Shown piece after piece: positions 1-8,826 of a stretch of 64,000 nucleotides of DNA. Source of the stretch: Sphingomonas sp. CCH21-G11 (lineage in GTDB: Bacteria; Pseudomonadota; Alphaproteobacteria; Sphingomonadales; Sphingomonadaceae); contig NZ_LSHX01000010.1 in the NCBI RefSeq assembly GCF_001555965.1, positions 124,001 through 188,000 of the forward strand. Direction: 5' to 3'. Below the pieces are notes generated by a model. It searched no databases. It was not told the DNA's origin and saw nothing but the letters and a program-made list of their open reading frames with translations. The translations under genes were made by a program, and so were the position numbers. Numbering within the stretch: the stretch's first letter is position 1; every line of letters begins with the position of its first letter.

Positions 1-41
1 TTGCGCTAGCGCACCAAACCGACCGGGAGTAAGGGCGCGCC

Positions 42-1415
42 ATGAGCACCAAGACGGTTTCGGATCGCAACGCAGCGGTGATCGAACAGCGATCGCAACT
101 GATCGACTATTTCGCCGGCGGCGAGAAACCCCGCGAGCGGTGGCTGATCGGAACCGAGCATGAAAAGTTCGTCTATTCGATCGCCGATCAGCACGCGCCG
201 AGCTATGACGAGCCGGGCGGCATCCGCGACCTGCTGACCGGCCTGATCGAGTTCGGCTGGAAGCCGGTCGAGGAAGGCGGCAAGGTGATCGCGCTCGCCG
301 GTCCCGACGGCACGGTCAGCCTGGAACCCGCCGGGCAGCTCGAGCTGTCGGGCGCGCCGCTCCAGCATCTGCACCAGACCTGCGCCGAAACCGGCCGGCA
401 CCTGGAGCAGGTCAAGGCGGTCGGCCAGCGGCTCGGCATCGAATTTCTGGGGCTGGGCATGTGGCCCGACAAGACGCGCGCCGAGCTGCCGATCATGCCC
501 AAGGGCCGCTATGCCATCATGCTGCGCCACATGCCGCGCGTCGGCACGCTGGGACTCGACATGATGCTGCGCACCTGCACGATCCAGGTGAACCTGGATT
601 ATTCGTCCGAAGCCGACATGGTGAAGAAGTTCCGCGTCGGGCTGGCGCTGCAACCGCTCGCCACCGCGCTGTTCGCCAATTCGCCGCTGACCGAGGGCAA
701 GCCGAACGGCTATCTGTCCTACCGCAGCCATATCTGGTCGGACACCGATCCGGCCCGCACCGGGATGCTGCCCTTCGTGTTCGAAGACGGCTTCGGCTAT
801 GAACGCTACGCCGACTATGCGATCGATGTGCCGATGTATTTTGTCTATCGCGACGGACGCTATATCGACGCGGCGGGCCTGTCGTTCCGCGACTTCCTGA
901 ACGGCGAGCTGTCGGTACTGCCGGGCGAAAAGCCGACGATCGACGACTGGGCGGATCACCTGTCGACCGCCTTTCCCGAAGTGCGGCTCAAGACCTTCCT
1001 GGAGATGCGCGGCGCCGATGGCGGGCCATGGAACCGCATCTGCGCGCTGCCGGCGTTGTGGGTCGGGCTGCTTTATGACCAAGGCGCGCTCGATGCGGCG
1101 TGGGATCTGGTCAAGGATTGGGGGATCGAGGATCGCCAGACGTTGCGCGACGCGGTGCCCAGGCTCGCGCTCGACGCGCCGCTGCCCGGTGGCGGCAGAC
1201 TGCGCGATATTGCCGGCCAGGTGCTCGACATCGCCCATGCCGGGCTCGCTGCCCGCGCGCGCCACAACGGCGCAGGCGACGACGAAACCGGCTATCTCGA
1301 CCCGCTGCGCGAGATTGTCCGCCGCGGCAAAGTGCCCGCCGAACTGCTGCTCGATCTCTATCACGGCGAATGGGGCGGCGATGTCAGCCGGATTTACGAA
1401 GGGTCGCGGTTCTAG
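42..1415 (+). CDS. gshA: Glutamate-cysteine ligase, plant/alphaproteobacterial type
   Basis: Catalyses the ATP-dependent joining of glutamate and cysteine, the first step of glutathione synthesis, in the cytoplasm. The 457-residue protein matches the plant/alphaproteobacterial GCL class rather than the longer E. coli GshA. Visible hallmarks are the N-terminal GTEHEKF segment (about residues 38-44), the LEPAGQLELSGAP segment (about 98-110) and RCT-like MMLRTCTIQVNLDY (about 176-189), which form the glutamate and metal sites in this family. The ATG at 42 follows a GGGAG ribosome site. A TAG at 7-9 may be the end of an upstream gene, of which too little is present to name. Confidence 0.93.
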   Translation: MSTKTVSDRNAAVIEQRSQLIDYFAGGEKPRERWLIGTEHEKFVYSIADQHAPSYDEPGGIRDLLTGLIEFGWKPVEEGGKVIALAGPDGTVSLEPAGQLELSGAPLQHLHQTCAETGRHLEQVKAVGQRLGIEFLGLGMWPDKTRAELPIMPKGRYAIMLRHMPRVGTLGLDMMLRTCTIQVNLDYSSEADMVKKFRVGLALQPLATALFANSPLTEGKPNGYLSYRSHIWSDTDPARTGMLPFVFEDGFGYERYADYAIDVPMYFVYRDGRYIDAAGLSFRDFLNGELSVLPGEKPTIDDWADHLSTAFPEVRLKTFLEMRGADGGPWNRICALPALWVGLLYDQGALDAAWDLVKDWGIEDRQTLRDAVPRLALDAPLPGGGRLRDIAGQVLDIAHAGLAARARHNGAGDDETGYLDPLREIVRRGKVPAELLLDLYHGEWGGDVSRIYEGSRF

Positions 1416-1488
1416 AGCGTGGACTGATAAAACGGCCGGTCGGTACCCAACCCATTGCGGTTGCGAAGATAATCCGCCAAAATAGGGG

Positions 1489-1872
1489 GTGCGCAGTTTC
1501 ATACTGATCGTATTGTTTCTGACGACGTCTTGCTCCCGCGAGACGTCTGTTACTACACAACGAGAGCGCCTTTATCTTTGGGTTTATGGAGCGGATGGCT
1601 ACGTTCCTACGCAGTTCAATCCCGGTAATCGTTCAGCATCGGCCATTGAATTAGGCGAGGCGCTCCGAACTTGCGGCTCGACGGACTTCGAAATGGGGCT
1701 GTACGGCCTGGCCGGGGAGGAAGTGTCCGTTCCCTCTTCGACTAACGATGTGCGACTTGTGAACTGTGTCCGAGAGCGCGTGGCCTTCGGCTTCAATGCT
1801 AGTCGGGAGCTACCTTGGCGCTGGCGGAAAGGAGAGCGCGGCAAGCCGCTTGTTGATCCTGACGGCGCCTAA
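1489..1872 (+). CDS. Small putative lipoprotein of atypical composition
   Basis: A 127-residue protein of unknown function. It starts with GTG behind an AGGGG ribosome site. The N-terminus is a short hydrophobic segment ending in LFLTTSC (residues 9-15), which resembles a lipoprotein signal peptide with Cys15 as the lipidated residue. The rest is soluble and has two other cysteines (in the LRTCGS and LVNCVRE segments) that could form a disulfide. Base composition is clearly less GC-rich than gshA, which suggests recent acquisition or relaxed selection. No domain is recognised. The reading frame is continuous and starts 73 bases after gshA. Confidence 0.55.
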   Translation: MRSFILIVLFLTTSCSRETSVTTQRERLYLWVYGADGYVPTQFNPGNRSASAIELGEALRTCGSTDFEMGLYGLAGEEVSVPSSTNDVRLVNCVRERVAFGFNASRELPWRWRKGERGKPLVDPDGA

Positions 1873-1965
1873 CTGCTCAGTTCTGGCCGCCCAGCACTTG
1901 TGCCGAAAGCGTTTGCTAATTGCCTTATGATCTACGAGGGTTAGCGCCGAACGAGGACACGCCAC

Positions 1966-3279
1966 CTATTCCGCCGGCACTTCGCCCATCCGCTTGCCCG
2001 GCCGTCCCGCCAGCCAGGCGAAGAAGCGCGGCACCGGCCCGTTGCGGGTCATCCAGTCGTAATATTCGCGATAGGCCGGGTCTTCGCCCAGATGCTTTTC
2101 CTCGGTCTTCGCGCGCCAGTAATAGACCGCGCTGACCGTCGCGAGCAGCACGGTGTTGCGCACCGCGTCGACCACGCTGTCGGTGGTCGCGAAGAAGGGC
2201 ACCGTCGCCAGCCACCAGAACAGGTTCTTGGACAGATAGGCCGGGTGGCGCGTGATCGCGTAGGGTCCGTGGGTCAGAATGCCGCGATGGGTGAGGTTGG
2301 AAAAGCGGATGCCGAATGCCAGCGTCGCCCAGGCGTAGATCGCGGTCAGCACCACCAGCAGCGCGCCGATGATCCACAAGATCCAGGGCAAGCCCTGAAA
2401 CCAGTAGCTCCATTCGGCGGTCGCGGGATGATAGTCCAGCGGGCCGCCCTCGCGCATCAGCACAAAGGGCGGGTAGCAGATCAGCGCCGCGATCCATCCG
2501 TCGAAATGCGGGGTGGCGGTGCGGATATGCGCGTCGAGCGGCCGCATCGTCAGCACGTAGCCGCTGGTCGCCGCTGCGACATCGATCACGAACATGTAGG
2601 TGATCAGCCAGTTGGCGAGCGCGACCGGGTCGGTCCAGATGCCCGTCGTCTCGCGGCGGACGAAATCTGCAAATCCGCCCGGCACGATCGACAGCATGAA
2701 GGCGAGGAAGAACGCCTTGACCGCCCATGCGCGCAGGTGACGCTTGATGGCTTCGCCGTCGACCGGCTCCTCCTTGCCGAGCAGCCAGGCGCCCAGCGCC
2801 CATGTGCCGTCGCGAGGTTCGACCAGATAGCGGTCGAGCCACAGGAGATAGGGGATCGACAGCACGATCATCGCCGGCGCGGCGACCATGAAGCATTGCA
2901 TCGCGAACGCGTAGTTTCCCTGCCAGTACAGGCGAACCACCGCATAGATCGCCGCAATGCCGGCCCAGGTGAGCCACAGCCCGGCGAGCTTGGTCATGCT
3001 GATAGCGCGCACCTCGCGCCACGGCCGGGGGCGCGACCAGTCGATGCCGGTCGACGGGTTGCGATGCACCTTGTCGACGAACACCGACCACAGAACCATC
3101 GGCACCGCGCAGGCCAGCACGTTGGTCAGCGCCGAGAGCGGCCCCGCCAGCCCGAAGTGCCGGGCGATGATCGTCCACGCAATCAGTCCGCCCAGCCCGA
3201 CCATGCCGACCATGTCCGATACCGCGGATGCGGGGCGTGGATCGGCGGTCGCGGAGGCGATGGGCGCGTCGTGATACAT
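1966..3279 (-). CDS. Multi-spanning membrane protein with C-terminal isoprenylcysteine methyltransferase-like domain
   Basis: A 437-residue inner-membrane protein with many hydrophobic helices. The last third carries the pattern GPYAITRHPAYLSKNLFWW (about residues 332-350), typical of the ICMT/PEMT/NnrU superfamily of small membrane methyltransferases, where the RHPxY motif contributes to S-adenosylmethionine binding. The C-terminus (EEKHLGEDPAYREY) also fits that superfamily. The substrate cannot be deduced, and lipids or small molecules are more likely than prenylated protein. The frame stays open 102 codons further upstream, but those codons encode arginine-rich non-protein-like sequence and overlap ruvC. 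The start MYHDAP at 3279 is therefore preferred. Confidence 0.7.
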   Translation of the reverse strand: MYHDAPIASATADPRPASAVSDMVGMVGLGGLIAWTIIARHFGLAGPLSALTNVLACAVPMVLWSVFVDKVHRNPSTGIDWSRPRPWREVRAISMTKLAGLWLTWAGIAAIYAVVRLYWQGNYAFAMQCFMVAAPAMIVLSIPYLLWLDRYLVEPRDGTWALGAWLLGKEEPVDGEAIKRHLRAWAVKAFFLAFMLSIVPGGFADFVRRETTGIWTDPVALANWLITYMFVIDVAAATSGYVLTMRPLDAHIRTATPHFDGWIAALICYPPFVLMREGGPLDYHPATAEWSYWFQGLPWILWIIGALLVVLTAIYAWATLAFGIRFSNLTHRGILTHGPYAITRHPAYLSKNLFWWLATVPFFATTDSVVDAVRNTVLLATVSAVYYWRAKTEEKHLGEDPAYREYYDWMTRNGPVPRFFAWLAGRPGKRMGEVPAE

Positions 3280-3362
3280 GCCCGTCCGATTAGCCCCGAA
3301 TGGTAAGCAAGCCGTGAAGGACGCCGGCGGAAGGACCCCCGCGGGGGCGCGCCGTGGCGCGG

Positions 3363-3851
3363 TCAGGCGAGCCCGGCGCGGCGGCTGGCGGCGTGATGCG
3401 CATGGCAGATGGCGACCGCGAGCGCGTCGGCGGCGTCCGCTCCGGCGATCCTCGCGCCAGGGAGCAGGCGCGCGACCATGGCGTGGACCTGCGCCTTTTC
3501 GGCATTGCCGACCCCGACCACCGCCTTTTTGACCAGCCGTGCGGCATATTCGCCGACATCGATCCCACCACGTGCCGCCGCGCAAAGAACCACTCCCCTC
3601 GCCTGACCAAGCTTCAGCGTCGACTGGGGGTTGGCGTTGACGAACACTTCCTCGACCGCTGCCGCATCGGGCGCGTGCGCCGCGATCAGCGCGACGAGCA
3701 TCGCATCGAGATGCGCGAGCCGCCGGGGCAGCGGGGCCTGTGCATCGGTCCTGAGCTGGCCGTTGGCGAGGTGCGAAAGCCGGTTGCCCTCGGCCCGGAT
3801 CAGGCCCCAGCCGGTCGTGCCGAGCCCGGGATCGAGGCCCAGGATCAACAT
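3363..3851 (-). CDS. ruvC: Crossover junction endodeoxyribonuclease RuvC
   Basis: Resolves Holliday junctions together with the RuvAB branch-migration motor. The 162-residue length is normal. The N-terminus [16 protein letters not shown] carries the first catalytic aspartate (Asp7). The [21 protein letters not shown] segment supplies the catalytic glutamate and the conserved loop. The C-terminal [14 protein letters not shown] supplies the last carboxylates. It lies directly downstream of yebC, the usual order, except that a small repeat-protein gene is inserted with only one base between its stop codon and the ruvC ATG. ruvA and ruvB are not in this stretch. Confidence 0.95.
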   Translation of the reverse strand: MLILGLDPGLGTTGWGLIRAEGNRLSHLANGQLRTDAQAPLPRRLAHLDAMLVALIAAHAPDAAAVEEVFVNANPQSTLKLGQARGVVLCAAARGGIDVGEYAARLVKKAVVGVGNAEKAQVHAMVARLLPGARIAGADAADALAVAICHAHHAASRRAGLA

Positions 3852-4076
3852 CTACTGGAAAAGTACAGTAGCGCCTTCTTCCGCGCCTGTAGCAATGGAC
3901 CGCATTTCCAGAGCGCTAAACTTCGCTGAGTTCGACACGATCAAGGTCGCACCACGCGCTAACCCCGTAGCGATTGATCTCAGCGCTAACATGTCAAATT
4001 GTGAGCCATCCACATGCAGGCTGCCACCTCCAGTTGCGATTGATCGAAGCTCAAGAGCTGACAAGTGCCTTATCAT
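3852..4076 (-). CDS. Small three-repeat protein (RSIATG repeats) between yebC and ruvC
   Basis: A 74-residue protein of unknown function. It contains three copies of a short unit centred on L/M-RSIATG at residues 10-16, 32-38 and 58-64. Copies are followed by a Gly-rich turn and a beta-like segment ([21 protein letters not shown]). The layout suggests small helix-strand repeats stacked as a solenoid. Its ATG overlaps the yebC stop (ATGA), and its TAG ends one base before the ruvC ATG, so translation is probably coupled to both neighbours. Base composition is visibly lower in GC than either neighbour. No family can be named with confidence. The exact repeats and tight coupling argue that it is a real gene. 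Confidence 0.6.
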   Translation of the reverse strand: MIRHLSALELRSIATGGGSLHVDGSQFDMLALRSIATGLARGATLIVSNSAKFSALEMRSIATGAEEGATVLFQ

Positions 4077-4816
4077 GCTAACTTCTCCATCACCTCGTCG
4101 GGAACTTCGTAATTGCCCCAGACGGTCTGGACGTCGTCGTCGTCGTCGAGCGCGTCGATCAGCTTGAACAGGGTCGCCGCGTCGGCCTCATCGACCGTCA
4201 CCATCGTCTGCGGCCGCCAGGCGAGCTTGGCGCTCTCGCTTTCGCCCAGCACGGGCACCAGCGCCTTGGCGACTTCGTGCAGCGCATCCTGCGCGGTCCA
4301 GATTTCATGCCCGTCATCGGTCGACTGGACATCCTCCGCGCCCGCCTCCAGCGCAGCCTCGAATATCTTTTCCGCATCGCCCGCGCTGGCGGGATAGGTG
4401 ATGAGGCCCATCCGGTCGAAGGCGTGGCTGACCGATCCCGGCGCGCCCAGATTGCCGCCATTCTTGCTGATCGCCAGCCGGACGTTGGTGACGGTGCGGT
4501 TGCGGTTGTCGGTCAGCGTCTCGACGATCAGCGACACGCCGCCGGGACCGAAGCCCTCATAGCGCACTTCCTCATAATTCTCGCCGCCGGCCGTCTGCGC
4601 CTTGTCGATCGCGCGCTGGATATTGTCCTTGGGCATCGACTGCGCCTTGGCCGCATTGACCGCGGCGCGCAGGCGCGGGTTCATGTCGGGATCGGGCAGC
4701 CCGGACTTGGCCGCGACGGTGATTTCGCGGCTGAGCTTGGAAAACAGCGACGAGCGCTTTTTATCCTGCGCACCCTTGCGGTGCATGATGTTCTTGAACT
4801 TGGAATGACCTGCCAT
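4073..4816 (-). CDS. yebC: YebC/TACO1-family translation or transcription factor
   Basis: A 247-residue cytoplasmic protein of the YebC/TACO1 family. Members have been described both as transcription regulators and as factors that relieve ribosome stalling. The N-terminus [21 protein letters not shown] is the family signature. [21 protein letters not shown] (about residues 88-108) and [17 protein letters not shown] (about 120-136) follow in the expected order. An acidic [10 protein letters not shown] stretch lies near the end. It is first in a leftward series with the repeat protein and ruvC, a conserved alphaproteobacterial neighbourhood. Confidence 0.95.
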   Translation of the reverse strand: MAGHSKFKNIMHRKGAQDKKRSSLFSKLSREITVAAKSGLPDPDMNPRLRAAVNAAKAQSMPKDNIQRAIDKAQTAGGENYEEVRYEGFGPGGVSLIVETLTDNRNRTVTNVRLAISKNGGNLGAPGSVSHAFDRMGLITYPASAGDAEKIFEAALEAGAEDVQSTDDGHEIWTAQDALHEVAKALVPVLGESESAKLAWRPQTMVTVDEADAATLFKLIDALDDDDDVQTVWGNYEVPDEVMEKLA

Positions 4817-4849
4817 ATTCGCTCTCTGTAACGCCCCTGGTCGCGCGGT

Positions 4850-5173
4850 TCAGCCGCTGACGGTGACCGCGGTGCCCGACACCGACACCATCAGCATCGA
4901 CCCCTTGTCGCCGATGACTTCATAGTCGATGTCGATGCCGACGACAGCATTCGCGCCCTTCTCGCGCGCCTCGGCGGCGAGTTCGTCCATCGCCATCGCC
5001 CGTGCGTCGCGCAGCGGCCGTTCATACGCATTAGACCGACCGCCGACCAGATCGCGGATATTGGCGAACAGATCGCGGAACAGGTTGGCGCCCATGATGA
5101 CTTCTGCGGCGACGACGCCGTGATAGGCGGTGATCACCTTGCCCTGGACATCGGGGGTCGTGGTCAGGATCAT
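4850..5173 (-). CDS. YbjQ-family (UPF0145) protein
   Basis: A 107-residue cytoplasmic protein of the YbjQ/UPF0145 family, whose function is not settled; the fold forms ring-shaped oligomers. Visible family features are the N-terminal [20 protein letters not shown], the [20 protein letters not shown] helix, the [25 protein letters not shown] segment and the terminal [11 protein letters not shown]. It lies between yebC and gapR on the same strand, but the spacing of tens of bases gives no clear functional link. Confidence 0.85.
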   Translation of the reverse strand: MILTTTPDVQGKVITAYHGVVAAEVIMGANLFRDLFANIRDLVGGRSNAYERPLRDARAMAMDELAAEAREKGANAVVGIDIDYEVIGDKGSMLMVSVSGTAVTVSG

Positions 5174-5197
5174 GCGTAGAACTCCCGGATAGCGGCC

Positions 5198-5437
5198 TCA
5201 GGCGAGGCCGAGTGCCGCCTTGTAGGTCTCGAGCAGCGCTTCGGCTTCGTCGCGGTGGTGCTTTTCCATGCGGCGCAGGCGGATGATCTGGCGCATGGTC
5301 TTGACGTCGAAGCCGGTCGACTTGGCTTCGGCAAACACGTCCTTGATATCGTCGGCGATGCCGCGCTTTTCCTCTTCGAGCCGTTCAATCCGCTCGATGA
5401 ACAGGCGCAGTTGTTCCGCCGACACATTGTCCGTCAT
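5198..5437 (-). CDS. gapR: GapR family DNA-binding protein (DUF2312)
   Basis: A 79-residue protein of the DUF2312 family. The Caulobacter member, GapR, is a nucleoid-associated protein that encircles overtwisted DNA ahead of polymerases and stimulates topoisomerases. The sequence shows the expected long charged coiled-coil helix ([39 protein letters not shown]) followed by the [27 protein letters not shown] helices. It ends 24 bases before the YbjQ-family gene. The family is almost confined to Alphaproteobacteria, which supports the taxonomic assignment. Confidence 0.9.
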   Translation of the reverse strand: MTDNVSAEQLRLFIERIERLEEEKRGIADDIKDVFAEAKSTGFDVKTMRQIIRLRRMEKHHRDEAEALLETYKAALGLA

Positions 5438-5511
5438 GATGTTCCCGCTTTGCTGGAATGAATGGTTGCCGCGCGTCTAGGCGAACCGGGGCGCGCGGCG
5501 CAACCGCCCAG

Positions 5512-6831
5512 TCACAGCGACTTGTGGACAACCCCGTCGGCCATGACGAAATCGACGCGTTCCAGCCGGGTCACGTCGTCGAGCGGGCTGCCCGACACCG
5601 CGATCAGGTCAGCCTCGAACCCGGGCGCGAGCTGACCGAGCGTCGCGGCCTGGCCCAGCACGTCCGCCGCGCTGACCGTTGCGGCGCGGATCGCGTCGGC
5701 GGGCTTCATCCCGGCGGCGACCATCAGTGCGAACTCCTGCGCATTCTCGCCATGCGGCGAAACGCCGGTATCGGTGCCGAAAGCGATCTTGACCCCGGCG
5801 GCGATCGCCTTGCGATGGCTCTCGATCGCGGCCGCCGCTGCCGCTTCCGCCTTGGGCACGGTGGCGGGCGGCAACTGCCCGGCGCGCGCCTGCGCCAACG
5901 CCGCCTGGGGCGCGAGCATGGTCGGGACCAGCCAGGTGCCCTTTGCCTTCATCAGCCGGATCGTCGCGTCGTCCAGGAAGGTGCCGTGATCGATCGTGTC
6001 GACGCCAGCCTCGACCGCCGCCTGCGTCCCTTCGGCGGCATGGCTGTGCGCGGCGACGCGGCGGCCGAGATTGTGCGCGGTGTCGATGATCGCGCGCATC
6101 TCGTCCGGCGTCATCGCGCGGCCCAGCCCGCCCGAGACGTTGGACAAGACGCCGCCGGTCGCGGCGAATTTGATATAGAGCGCGCCCAGCCCGACCTGCT
6201 GGCGCACCGCGCGGCGGCAATCCTCGACCCCGTTGCAGATGTTGATCTGCGTTTCCTTCAGCATCTCGGCAATGTCCTCGCGCGCGCCGTTGGTGCCGTC
6301 GCCGTGGCCACCCGTCACAGAGATCATCTGGCCGGCATTGACGATCGTCGGGCCCGCCACGTCGCCGCGCGCGATACCGTCGCGCAGCGAGCGGATGCCG
6401 CGCGCGTTGCCGCCCAGGTCGCGTACCGTCGTAAAGCCCGCGTCGATCGTCTTGCGCGCATTGCCGACCGCATAAAGCAGGTCGTCGGTCGTCTCGCGAT
6501 TGAGCGCCGTCGCGCGCGCCTGAAGCGGATCGCCGCGATAGCCCCACAGATGGACGTGCAGGTCGATGAGGCCGGGCAGGACGAACTTGTCCTTCAGGTC
6601 GATCAGCTTCGCGCCAGATTCCGGCGCGACGAACCCGTCGCGGACCTCGGCCACCTTGCCGTCGCGCACGATGATCGTGCTCGCCCCGCGCGGCGCCTGG
6701 CCTGGCCGGTCGAGCAGCTGGCCGGCGTGGATATAGGTGATCTTCGCCGCGGACGGTGCGCTCTGTGCCGCGGCGGGCGCCGTGGCGAGCAGGCTGCCGG
6801 CGAGCAGCGCGGTGGCGATCATGGCTTTCAT
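5512..6831 (-). CDS. Exported amidohydrolase (imidazolonepropionase/prolidase-like)
   Basis: A 439-residue metal-dependent hydrolase of the amidohydrolase superfamily, probably periplasmic. A signal peptide is clear (MKAMIATALLAGSLLATAPAAAQ, cleavage near residue 23). The HVH metal motif lies at 92-94 within LPGLIDLHVHLW. Further metal ligands are likely in AAHSHAAEG and DTIDHGTFLD, and a catalytic aspartate in FGTDTGVSPHG. The profile fits the branch often annotated as Xaa-Pro dipeptidase-like or imidazolonepropionase-like amidohydrolases, many of which cleave dipeptides or lactones. The true substrate is unknown. Confidence 0.85.
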   Translation of the reverse strand: MKAMIATALLAGSLLATAPAAAQSAPSAAKITYIHAGQLLDRPGQAPRGASTIIVRDGKVAEVRDGFVAPESGAKLIDLKDKFVLPGLIDLHVHLWGYRGDPLQARATALNRETTDDLLYAVGNARKTIDAGFTTVRDLGGNARGIRSLRDGIARGDVAGPTIVNAGQMISVTGGHGDGTNGAREDIAEMLKETQINICNGVEDCRRAVRQQVGLGALYIKFAATGGVLSNVSGGLGRAMTPDEMRAIIDTAHNLGRRVAAHSHAAEGTQAAVEAGVDTIDHGTFLDDATIRLMKAKGTWLVPTMLAPQAALAQARAGQLPPATVPKAEAAAAAAIESHRKAIAAGVKIAFGTDTGVSPHGENAQEFALMVAAGMKPADAIRAATVSAADVLGQAATLGQLAPGFEADLIAVSGSPLDDVTRLERVDFVMADGVVHKSL

Positions 6832-6866
6832 CAGGCGTCCCCCAAGTTGCCGGGTTCGCCGACGAT

Positions 6867-7247
6867 TCAGCGCCCCGGTTCGGTCATGGCAGGTGGGTCG
6901 CTCGCCGGGAAGCTCGCGTCAAGCGCCACATCGAGCGCGGCGTCGCGGCGATTGCGCGCAACGCTCGCCGCCATGCGCTCGATCTGCTCGGGCGTCGCCT
7001 CGGGCTGGCGCGCCTTCCACTGGGCATAGGGCATGCCATGGGTCAGCGCGCGCGCGGTGTCGCGGTCGATCGGCGCGCCGGTTTCCGCCGCCGCCTCGCC
7101 GATCCAATCGGCCAGGCAGTTGCGGCAAAACCCCGCCAGACCCATCAGATCGACATTCTGCGCATCGTCACGATGTTGCAGATGGCGCACCAGTCGCCGA
7201 AATGCCGCCGCCGCGACCGCATCGTCCAGCCGGTCAAGATCGTCCAT
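6867..7247 (-). CDS. DUF1244 family protein
   Basis: A 126-residue cytoplasmic protein. The first about 95 residues match DUF1244, including NVDLMGLAGFCRNCLADWIGEAA with its two cysteines (CRNC) and HGMPYAQWKARQP. The family is common in Proteobacteria and has no established function. The C-terminal tail carries LDASFPASDPPA, a short motif that recurs at the ends of otherwise unrelated small alphaproteobacterial proteins. It faces the divergent pyk gene across a 76-base gap that presumably holds both promoters. Confidence 0.85.
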   Translation of the reverse strand: MDDLDRLDDAVAAAAFRRLVRHLQHRDDAQNVDLMGLAGFCRNCLADWIGEAAAETGAPIDRDTARALTHGMPYAQWKARQPEATPEQIERMAASVARNRRDAALDVALDASFPASDPPAMTEPGR

Positions 7248-7323
7248 CGCTGTCCTCCGCGGTTGATCCGCAACAAATATGGATTAGACGCGGGCAAGCA
7301 CAAGCCAAGGACGCATCCTCCCC

Positions 7324-8796
7324 ATGACCAAGGCCGCCCCCGTTCGATTCCTGCCCCCCCGCCTGCGCAAGGTTCGCGTACTCGCAACGCTCGGCCCCGC
7401 GAGCAGCACGCCCGAAATGATCGAGGCGCTGATGCGCGCCGGCGCGGACGCGTTCCGCGTCAACATGAGCCATGGCGACCAGGAATCGAAAATTCCTGTG
7501 ATCGAGGCGATCCGCGGGCTGGAAAGCAAGATCGGCCGGCCGACGACCATCCTCGCCGACCTGCAGGGTCCGAAGCTGCGCGTCGGCAAGTTCGCCGAGG
7601 GCAAGGTGATGCTGGAACGCGGCCAGACCTTCGTCCTCGATCGCGACAAGACGCCGGGCGACGCCCAGCGCGTCGAATTGCCCCACCGCGAGATTTTCGA
7701 GGGGATCGAGAACGGCGCGCGGCTGTTGCTCGACGACGGCAAGCTGGTGCTGCGCGTCACCGACCATGATCCCGATCAGATCATCACCGAAGTGATCGTC
7801 GGCGGCGCGCTTTCCAATTCCAAGGGGCTGAACGTGCCCGACGTCGTGCTGCCGCTGGCGGCGCTGACCGAAAAGGACCGCTCCGACCTCGCCTTCGCGG
7901 TCGACCAGGGCGTCGACTGGATCGCGTTGAGCTTCGTCCAGCGGCCCGAGGATCTGGCCGAGGCGCGGCGGCTGATCGGCGGTCGCGCGGCGCTGCTCGC
8001 CAAGATCGAAAAGCCGAGCGCGGTCGAGCGGCTGGAGGAGATCGTCGAGATGTGCGACGGCGTGATGGTCGCGCGCGGCGACCTGGGCGTCGAATTGCCG
8101 CCGGAAACCGTGCCGCCGATGCAGAAGCGCATCGTCGAGACCTCGCGCCGGCTTGGCCGCCCGGTGATCGTCGCGACCCAGATGCTCGAATCGATGATCA
8201 CCGCCCCCACCCCCACCCGCGCCGAAGTGTCCGACGTGGCGACCGCGGTCTATGACGGCGCGGACGCGATCATGCTGTCGGCGGAAAGCGCGGCGGGCGC
8301 GTGGCCGGTCGAATCGGTCGCGATGATGGACGCGATCGCCCACGCGGTCGAAAGCGACCCCGCGCATGGCGACCGCGTGCACTTCACCGTGCTGCGCCCC
8401 GACCCGACCACGGCCGACGCGCTCGCAGAAGCCGCCAAGTCGATCACCGCGACGGTGTCGGCCAAGGCGATCATCTGCTTCACCATGTCGGGATCGACCG
8501 CGCGCCGCATCGCGCGCGAGCGGCCGTCGGTGCCGATCCTGGTGCTGACCCCCAAGGCGGAAACCGCGCGGCGGCTGGGCCTGTTGTGGGGCGTGCACGC
8601 GGTGCAGACCAAGGACGTCAACTCGTTCGAGGAGATGGTCGCCAAGGCCAAGCGCATGGCGCTGCGCCACGGCATTGCGGGCGCGGGCGAGCGCGTCGTG
8701 ATCTGCGCGGGCGTGCCGTTCGGAACGCCGGGATCGACCAACGTGCTGCACGTGGTGGGGATCACCGGGGATGAGCTGAAGGGCTATCGGGACTGA
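7324..8796 (+). CDS. pyk: Pyruvate kinase
   Basis: Converts phosphoenolpyruvate and ADP to pyruvate and ATP in the last step of glycolysis. At 490 residues it is of normal length. Visible motifs are the N-terminal VRVLATLGPASSTPEM, the FRVNMSHGD segment, the ADLQGPKLRVG region, the catalytic-lysine segment LLAKIEKPSAVERL (about residues 221-234), MVARGDLGVELPPE (metal and PEP binding), VIVATQMLESMI and MLSAESAAGAWPVE. The C-terminal allosteric domain ends in VPFGTPGSTNVLHVVGI. The ATG at 7324 lies close to a purine-rich AAGGACG stretch. Confidence 0.97.
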   Translation: MTKAAPVRFLPPRLRKVRVLATLGPASSTPEMIEALMRAGADAFRVNMSHGDQESKIPVIEAIRGLESKIGRPTTILADLQGPKLRVGKFAEGKVMLERGQTFVLDRDKTPGDAQRVELPHREIFEGIENGARLLLDDGKLVLRVTDHDPDQIITEVIVGGALSNSKGLNVPDVVLPLAALTEKDRSDLAFAVDQGVDWIALSFVQRPEDLAEARRLIGGRAALLAKIEKPSAVERLEEIVEMCDGVMVARGDLGVELPPETVPPMQKRIVETSRRLGRPVIVATQMLESMITAPTPTRAEVSDVATAVYDGADAIMLSAESAAGAWPVESVAMMDAIAHAVESDPAHGDRVHFTVLRPDPTTADALAEAAKSITATVSAKAIICFTMSGSTARRIARERPSVPILVLTPKAETARRLGLLWGVHAVQTKDVNSFEEMVAKAKRMALRHGIAGAGERVVICAGVPFGTPGSTNVLHVVGITGDELKGYRD

Positions 8797-8826
8797 GGGG
8801 ACGTGAAGCCCCGCCGTCTCCGGTGA

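Noticed and set aside
3280..3585. A longer N-terminus for the methyltransferase-like membrane protein
   Set aside because: The 102 extra codons are arginine-rich and overlap ruvC. The start MYHDAP gives a normal membrane-protein N-terminus.
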